The position numbers and the translations under genes were made by a program. Source: Prillingera fragicola (Eukaryota > Basidiomycota > Tremellomycetes > Trichosporonales > Trichosporonaceae). Taken from it: a DNA stretch of 64,000 bases. Each line of letters begins with the position of its first letter. Within the stretch, counting starts at the first letter, position 1. Where the stretch lies: NCBI GenBank assembly GCA_002335605.1, contig BEDY01000005.1:1302001-1366000 (forward strand), written 5' to 3'. Shown here piece after piece: positions 58,883-64,000 of the stretch. Under the pieces are notes generated by a model. The model had not been told where the DNA came from. It worked only from the letters and a program-made list of their open reading frames with translations, and ran no database searches.

Positions 58883-60133
58883 GGTGTGTGGTAGTTGTTG
58901 CGGCCCGTTTACTTGTGCACAGTTGTGTGGGGGTCGACGATGGAGTAATGAATGAAGTGGGGATGGAGGTCGAGGAGGCAGCGGCGATGGGCAAGACTAA
59001 AGAGGTAGTCGGCGTCATACATGGGGCGGTTTTGCTCCCGCTAACTCTGCCTTCCCTCCCCGCCGGCCCCGAGGAGGATGGTGCAAGGATGATGTCGGCC
59101 TTTTGCCACTTTGGGACACATGACCTGCGTACCTAAAAGAGTCTGACGTCACCGCATCTTTTCCTCCACATGCATCCATACAACTCCTCGATCCTCAACC
59201 TTGCGTGCAAGCCCTGTTGGGGTTGCGCAGCTGCCTGGCTTTTCCGGTCGGGCACGGCGCACTCTTCGGTTTAGGGTCGAAGATGTTGACACTACCGGTG
59301 CGGCCGCCGAAAAGCGATGGTGAGCTTCATGTACCGCGTGCCTGTCGCCGATCTTTATGCGTAGCTGTGTATCACTCGCATCGTCTGTGGCAGCTTGTGG
59401 CAGCTTATGGCTTCCCAGAACGACGGGCTACAAAGCCATATGCTAACACTGCAGCACGCATGGGCTCTACAAACGGCAGCACTGTCTTCCGACAGACCAA
59501 GTATTCACTCCCACAAAGGTACAGCCGGGCGTACACGCACAGGACCACCAACTCAACTTCGTGAATCTCCACCATTTCGTCCTAGATCATCGTGATCTGT
59601 CCCCATAAACTCTCACCAGCCCATCGTTGTCGATCTCCTTACACCAAACCCGACTAAGCACCAGTACCACTGTCGCCACACTGTCGCCTCCCCACCTAAC
59701 ACAGGCCACATGCTAAACGCCCTCGACTCGTCTCAAGCGCCCTCTGGCCGACCACCGCGGCCCCGGCGCCAGCGGTCTCGGCAGGCTCGCCCCCTATCGC
59801 ACGTATTCTGTCTCCTCGCATGAGCGCTGCCGTCGGCATGCTCTTCGTGTTCATCAGCTCTGGTATCATTCGCAAAAGGTGGTGTCAAGCAGCGTCTTCA
59901 CTTGCACCACGAGTGGTAGCACAGTCTCCTCGTTCTGCGTCCTTGAGTCTGATCATCAAACGAACCAGCAATACTGCTGTGAATGTTGAGGGCTGAACCT
60001 CTTGCACCCTTCGGACGTCCACGCTGCCCGAGATCCAAACACCAGCATCCACAGAGTGCCATCATAAGTCCTCTACATTTCATATACATCTGTTCATTAG
60101 CCCAACCCCTCACCGAGAAGCAGTCAGAACTTA
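58883..60133. other. Long intergenic region, no gene found
   Basis: 1,251 bp, the longest unassigned stretch. It starts as the SLM-like promoter. A short direct repeat (tgtggcagctt, 59389 and 59398) is present. The largest open frame, plus strand 59205-59564, has no recognisable features, weak start context and no splice structure. A non-coding RNA cannot be excluded. Confidence 0.5.
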
Positions 60134-60670
60134 CTAAAACTTGTCACCCCGTCCCACCCTCATAGGTCCCTCGAGCGGCACACCAGCTGGCACATCGAGC
60201 CCATTCCGCGACACGGTGTACACACCCTCGGCCACGCCCTCCTTGACTACAGCGCGGGTAGCGCCAAGCAAGCTCTTCCAGTCGGGGTACTTGCTCTCGT
60301 CCTCGGCGGAGACAGCACGGGGCGCACGGGTGAGGCAGATATCGTCGTCCTCATCGATCGCACCGAGCAGCGCACGAATCGTCTCACGCAGCGAGGTAGC
60401 GAGCTCGGGCTCGACCTCGGCGACCTTGACCTCCTTCACTCCAGCCGCAGCACGGAGCGCACGCACGCGGTCCTTCTGCTTTGCCCTTCGCCTCGCCGAC
60501 GGCCCGGCGGCGGCGGCAGCGGCAGGCGCGGGCTTGAACAGCGCACGGGCGGCGCGGGACACGGGGGTGTCGCGCACGACGTCGCCAATGTCCGGCAAGG
60601 CCGAGGCGGTCTTGGCGGGTGTCGAGAGGGACTCGGAGGCGGCGCGCGAGCCTGAGCGGGTCGTAACCAT
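60134..60670 (-). CDS. Basic single-exon protein, function unknown
   Basis: 178 residues from MVTTRSGSRAASES, with no intron. Ala-rich centre (FKPAPAAAAAAGPSARRRAK) then a helical segment (EPELATSLRETIRALLGAID) and an acidic turn DEDDD. A C-terminal segment (YTVSRNGLDVPAGVP) looks beta-like and may be the conserved part. Basic clusters suggest a nuclear or nucleic-acid role, which is inference. The upstream in-frame M at 60742 uses a weak start; the ATG at 60670 lies in accATGgt context. Confidence 0.65.
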   Translation of the reverse strand: MVTTRSGSRAASESLSTPAKTASALPDIGDVVRDTPVSRAARALFKPAPAAAAAAGPSARRRAKQKDRVRALRAAAGVKEVKVAEVEPELATSLRETIRALLGAIDEDDDICLTRAPRAVSAEDESKYPDWKSLLGATRAVVKEGVAEGVYTVSRNGLDVPAGVPLEGPMRVGRGDKF

Positions 60671-61015
60671 TTTTGTTGTTGCAAAGTGGTGCTTGGTCGT
60701 TGATGGTTCAGAAATTCTTGACAAAGACAGGAAGGGGCGCACGGACGCGTGACATCCACGTGGTGTTGGGGGGGATTTTTACCCCTGAATGCATGGACTT
60801 GCTTCGCGACTGGTTTCACGTCCGCAGTAGCTGCGGCGGTGTCCTGGTCCCTTTGTGGTTTCTGTCCTGATCCCTGTCGTCCCCGTCCGCCGCCGCGTTG
60901 TTTTCGAGGTCCTTTTGCTTGCGCAATCCTTGGCAGGACATCATCGACAAGAACCACAACAACCAAGTCTCCGTATCTCTCCATTCCTTCCTTGATATCC
61001 ACTTCATACACCACC
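60671..61015. promoter_or_regulatory. Divergent promoter, 345 bp
   Basis: Between the basic protein gene (leftward) and the small surface protein gene (rightward). It holds a g-run (ggtgttgggggggatt, 60760-60775). No identified site. Confidence 0.5.
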
Positions 61016-61715
61016 ATGATCGGACGGTTTGCTTTTGCGCTGCTAGTCTGCGCGTGCCTCCTCTTCACCCTCGCCAACGCCCAGCGCTCGACCGACTGGG
61101 ACGATGTAAGTTTCGTCACATGCCCCAATTCATCGAGCACGCCGCTGACGCACCCAGGATGGAAACCCAGTTATCGTCACCATCTACACCAACGACGACG
61201 GCGACCGTACCACTGACGTACTGTGAGCTTGCTTATCGCTTGTGCACGTAGGAAAGAGCGATAGCTGACGCGCTTGCAGGAGCACAATCACCGCTACGCC
61301 TACGGGCGCTGACGTTGATGGCGTTCAGACCACACCGACGGGTACGGGTTATATGGCTACTCGTTCGCGGTACGTACATAGCCCCTCCAAGACGTCGAAG
61401 GCTCTAAAGGCCTCGACACGCTTTGGTAGCCACGAAGCATCGCGCTGACAGAGCAGCTCCATCGCGCACTCGGGCATCACTAGTGTTACGATGTCAATTG
61501 CTTCGGGATCGTGAGTTTTCCTCAGCTCCCAGTCTGCACATGGCTGACAAAGGAACAGGATCGTGGATGATGACCACTACTACTCGTCGGTCGCAGGCAG
61601 CGTCGCCTCGGCCATGGCCCGGAGCGGTGCGCAGCGCACGGTCACGTCAGCAGGCTTCGTCGCGCTCGGCGGTGTCGCTGCTGCTGCGGCCGGTGGCCTG
61701 TATGTGTTCCTCTGA
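61016..61715 (+). CDS. Small GPI-type surface protein
   Basis: Predicted about 150 residues. N-terminal signal peptide MIGRFAFALLVCACLLFTLA, cleavage near NAQ. A Thr-rich middle (STITATPTGADVDGVQTTPT) and a hydrophobic C-terminus (AGFVALGGVAAAAAGGLYVF) ending four residues after small residues give a classic GPI-anchor layout. Five exons with gtaag/gtgag donors; the last frame ends at the TGA at 61713. No enzymatic motif. Probably a cell-surface or wall protein. Confidence 0.68.
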
Positions 61716-62675
61716 TCACCTCTGATCTCTGAGGGATCTGAGCTGCGCCTCAATTTGCGCAGCACAAGCTACGCAAACACACTAGAACCATAGATGGGGC
61801 TTTAACGACTTTCCTGGCGCTAGCTCGCCTGGCGCGTACGGCGCTATCCACGTCGGCGCTTTGATACACCAATATCAGATACCCTCTTCATAGATACCCC
61901 ATTCCAAACCCCCATTCGCATGCACTTTTGACAGGTTGTGTTAGCAGTCCTGTTGTTGCAGCCAGCAGGAACGCGTCGAGCCAATCACCACGCGTTGATA
62001 CACCAGGAGGCCAGGAGGCCCAGGAGGCTCAAACCTATGTGACACAGACTTGCAGAGGTGGTCCGTGTTGCAGAATTGAGTGCCCAAGAAAGGGGTTCAG
62101 GCACGAGTTGCGACACCTGAAACTGCTGGCGACATGCCGCCGGCCAGGCTGGTAAACCATTTGGCTCAAAAGGGTGTCCATGACGAGTGCGAAAAGCAGA
62201 CCTCTTGCCTCTGGGGCCGGCCAGTAGAAGGGATGTGCTCGCAGCGCTTGGAGGATCGTGGAGGAGGCAGAGGGCAGCAGAGCCTATGCAGCAGCCGTGT
62301 ACCGTCGCTATCCACAGAATGCATCTCAGGGCGGGGCAGGTGACAATCCGTCGGATTCACGTGACGTGACTCTGCTGTCATCTCGGAGCAGCCAATGTCA
62401 ACAGCCTACCAAGGTCTCCGAGCTGCCGATCCTGCCAAAGCGGAGTCCTGACAGACAAAGACAAATCATGCGGCGACTGCTCGCTGCTACTTATTTGGAA
62501 GCTACTGTAATCTGTCCGCTTTCATTCTCAAGCTGGTACTCTGCGATCACTTCCCGCTCGACACTCAATTCATCGCCACATCAATTGCCTCACACCTCCT
62601 GCCGCTGGCCACCGGTCCACCACCGTCAATCTATCCGACGTACTACGATCCTCAATCTCCCCCATCGCCGCCCAG
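61716..62675 (+). other. Intergenic region with CACGTG element
   Basis: 960 bp. A palindromic CACGTG at 62358-62363 inside cacgtgacgtgac resembles an E-box or CRE-like site, about 313 bp upstream of the next start. A short aggaggcc triplication lies near 62005-62030. No gene seen. Confidence 0.5.
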
Positions 62676-63800
62676 ATGGACCACCGACTCTACCCCCACA
62701 TCTTTGATCTGATCCTCTCTTACACCGATCCAAGCGTGCACTTTACGCTCCGCCAGACAAGCAAAGCAATACAGGCCAAAGCCGATACACTCCTGCGGCG
62801 CCATCTCGTCATCACCTCGTGCTGGCCGTCGGTCGACCGCGCTTTTGCAGTTCACACCCGGTCGGGGTGTCCGCTTCCCAACCTCGCTCCTGCGGGCTTG
62901 AGAGGCGATGCGGAAGCCGGTGTAGGCGCCAGCGAAGCATGGGCTGCTCTCGTGGGCCCAGCGACGGTCGTGGATATTATCGGCGTTGTGCTGCCCAAAT
63001 TCGAGATGGACGCTCTCGCCGCCGCAGCGCCAAACGTGGCCACTGTCCGCTTGATTCCAGATAGCGCGGGAGCTATGGCGTTGTTTTCCTATTTCAGTGC
63101 ACACACGCTCGTGCTCTTCCCCGATGTCGCTGCGATTAAGGGGGAGGAGGACGGGTTTGTCACCACATACCCTCATTCTACTGTTCGGAGAGTGGTTTGC
63201 AATGTGCGCCACCACTCAAATGCGGGATTCATTCGGCGCAGAATTGACGACTTGGCCAACGTTCAGGAGGTCGTCTATGTGTTTTCTCACTTTCGAGGAG
63301 GGGCTGGGGGCTTGTGCATAGCAGGTTGCCCGACAATAGCTGGTGGCAATGTGGCCGACGCCAATGCCGGTTCGGAGGTGTTGGGCGTTGAGGTTCCCTC
63401 CTCCGTTTCCGTTAACTGCGGCGACAACTCGAAACCAAGAAAAGAAGAAAAGCGGTGGGCAGAATTCTCTGCGAGCCTTGGACGGGCCCTCACAGCAGGC
63501 GTTCGCATCACACTTGTCGACTTTGAGAACGCACCGCCCTCGTGGTACGGATTCGAACCACACGTCACGCCAACCGATGTGCAGGGATATATTGAACATC
63601 TGTGCGAGAAAGACGACGAGCCGAAGAAGGCAACAAGAGGGTGCGCAGAAGGGTGCCCGACACAAATGAAGGAAAAGGCAGGGAAGGCAGTAGGAAAGAA
63701 GCAGCCAGCGATGGTGAAGGCGCGCTTTCTCTCCTCGAGCGAGTGGGTGCGCGAGCTCGCTGGTGGCCAGGCAACACTCAAGCTGTTCACAGAAATTTAG
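62676..63800 (+). CDS. F-box-like protein, lineage-specific
   Basis: 374 residues, single exon. The N-terminal segment MDHRLYPHIFDLILSY, then HFTLRQTSKAIQAKADTLL, has the F-box pattern (LP..I...I...t, then R..cK...). The rest is a mixed alpha/beta region with leucine-rich-like strands (TVRLIPDSAGAMALFSYF, VVYVFSHF). Similar short F-box-like genes are common in basidiomycete yeasts. It probably recruits a substrate to an SCF ligase; the substrate is unknown. No intron signals found. Confidence 0.62.
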   Translation: MDHRLYPHIFDLILSYTDPSVHFTLRQTSKAIQAKADTLLRRHLVITSCWPSVDRAFAVHTRSGCPLPNLAPAGLRGDAEAGVGASEAWAALVGPATVVDIIGVVLPKFEMDALAAAAPNVATVRLIPDSAGAMALFSYFSAHTLVLFPDVAAIKGEEDGFVTTYPHSTVRRVVCNVRHHSNAGFIRRRIDDLANVQEVVYVFSHFRGGAGGLCIAGCPTIAGGNVADANAGSEVLGVEVPSSVSVNCGDNSKPRKEEKRWAEFSASLGRALTAGVRITLVDFENAPPSWYGFEPHVTPTDVQGYIEHLCEKDDEPKKATRGCAEGCPTQMKEKAGKAVGKKQPAMVKARFLSSSEWVRELAGGQATLKLFTEI

Positions 63801-64000
63801 ACACTGTGATCACGTACATGCTGTGTGTGCAGCCAATGTGCACCGTAGCCCTAGGGGGCGGCTGTGGTATACTGGGCCTGGCCAATAGTGGCCCACTCAT
63901 GGCCACCACCACTCCACCGTACCCCACTAGCCCCACCCCACTCTACCCACGCCCACATATCTCCCTCGCCACTGGCTTGTATCCAACGCCTCGCTCCCAA
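63801..64000. other. Window-end flank
   Basis: 200 bp, C-rich at the end (ccccactagccccaccccac, 63922-63941), probably a leader or promoter of a gene beyond the window. No complete feature. Confidence 0.45.

Noticed and set aside
59205..59564. 119-residue open frame in the long gap
   Set aside because: No features, weak start context, no conservation evidence.

Overview
This window looks like a chromosomal segment from a GC-rich, intron-rich basidiomycete yeast, probably Tremellomycetes and possibly Trichosporonales. The genus is inferred, not shown. The evidence is many GT-AG introns of only 35-60 nt with CTNAC-like branch points, eukaryotic housekeeping genes with fungal architecture, and genes packed on both strands. 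I see no rRNA, transposon, CRISPR array or bacterial operon. Gene models were built by hand from reading frames and splice signals, so exon edges may be off by a few bases.

Left third (1-29.5 kb). SEC7 Arf-GEF (cut by the left edge), COP9 signalosome subunit 2 and the U5 snRNP GTPase SNU114 lie in tandem on the minus strand. Plus-strand genes follow: a mitochondrial-type protein with an 81-bp tandem repeat, a small secreted protein and the nuclear pore protein NDC1. The TORC1 subunit KOG1/Raptor (minus) diverges from biotin-protein ligase BPL1 (plus). Carboxypeptidase S, alkaline ceramidase and a TRA2-like splicing factor come next.

Middle (30-47.7 kb). Two serine/threonine kinase genes lie on the minus strand, one unclassified and one PAS-kinase-like (Psk1/Psk2). 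The exosome cofactor SKI3 (plus) converges on a NOSIP-type RING/U-box gene (minus). A 93-residue orphan and a histidine-phosphatase gene follow on the minus strand. The latter diverges from a KE4-type ZIP zinc transporter gene.

Right third (48.5-64 kb). The most unusual gene encodes about 1,442 residues: an N-terminal AMPK-type glycogen-binding (CBM48) domain, several Ala/Gly-rich glycine-zipper-like segments, two blocks of 11-residue repeats broken by 7-residue units, and a short basic amphipathic tail. By hand, the 11-mers map to a weakly amphipathic 3-11 helix, as in alpha-synuclein or perilipin 4. This suggests a glycogen-binding protein that may also coat lipid or membrane surfaces. It is followed by an intron-containing tRNA-Phe, a peroxisomal ABCD half-transporter, a Slm1/2-like F-BAR/PH protein, an orphan basic protein, a small GPI-type surface protein and an F-box-like protein.

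The genes are mostly unrelated neighbours, as is usual in fungi. KOG1 (TORC1) and the SLM-like gene (TORC2/eisosome) share a theme but are 35 kb apart, and I infer no cluster.
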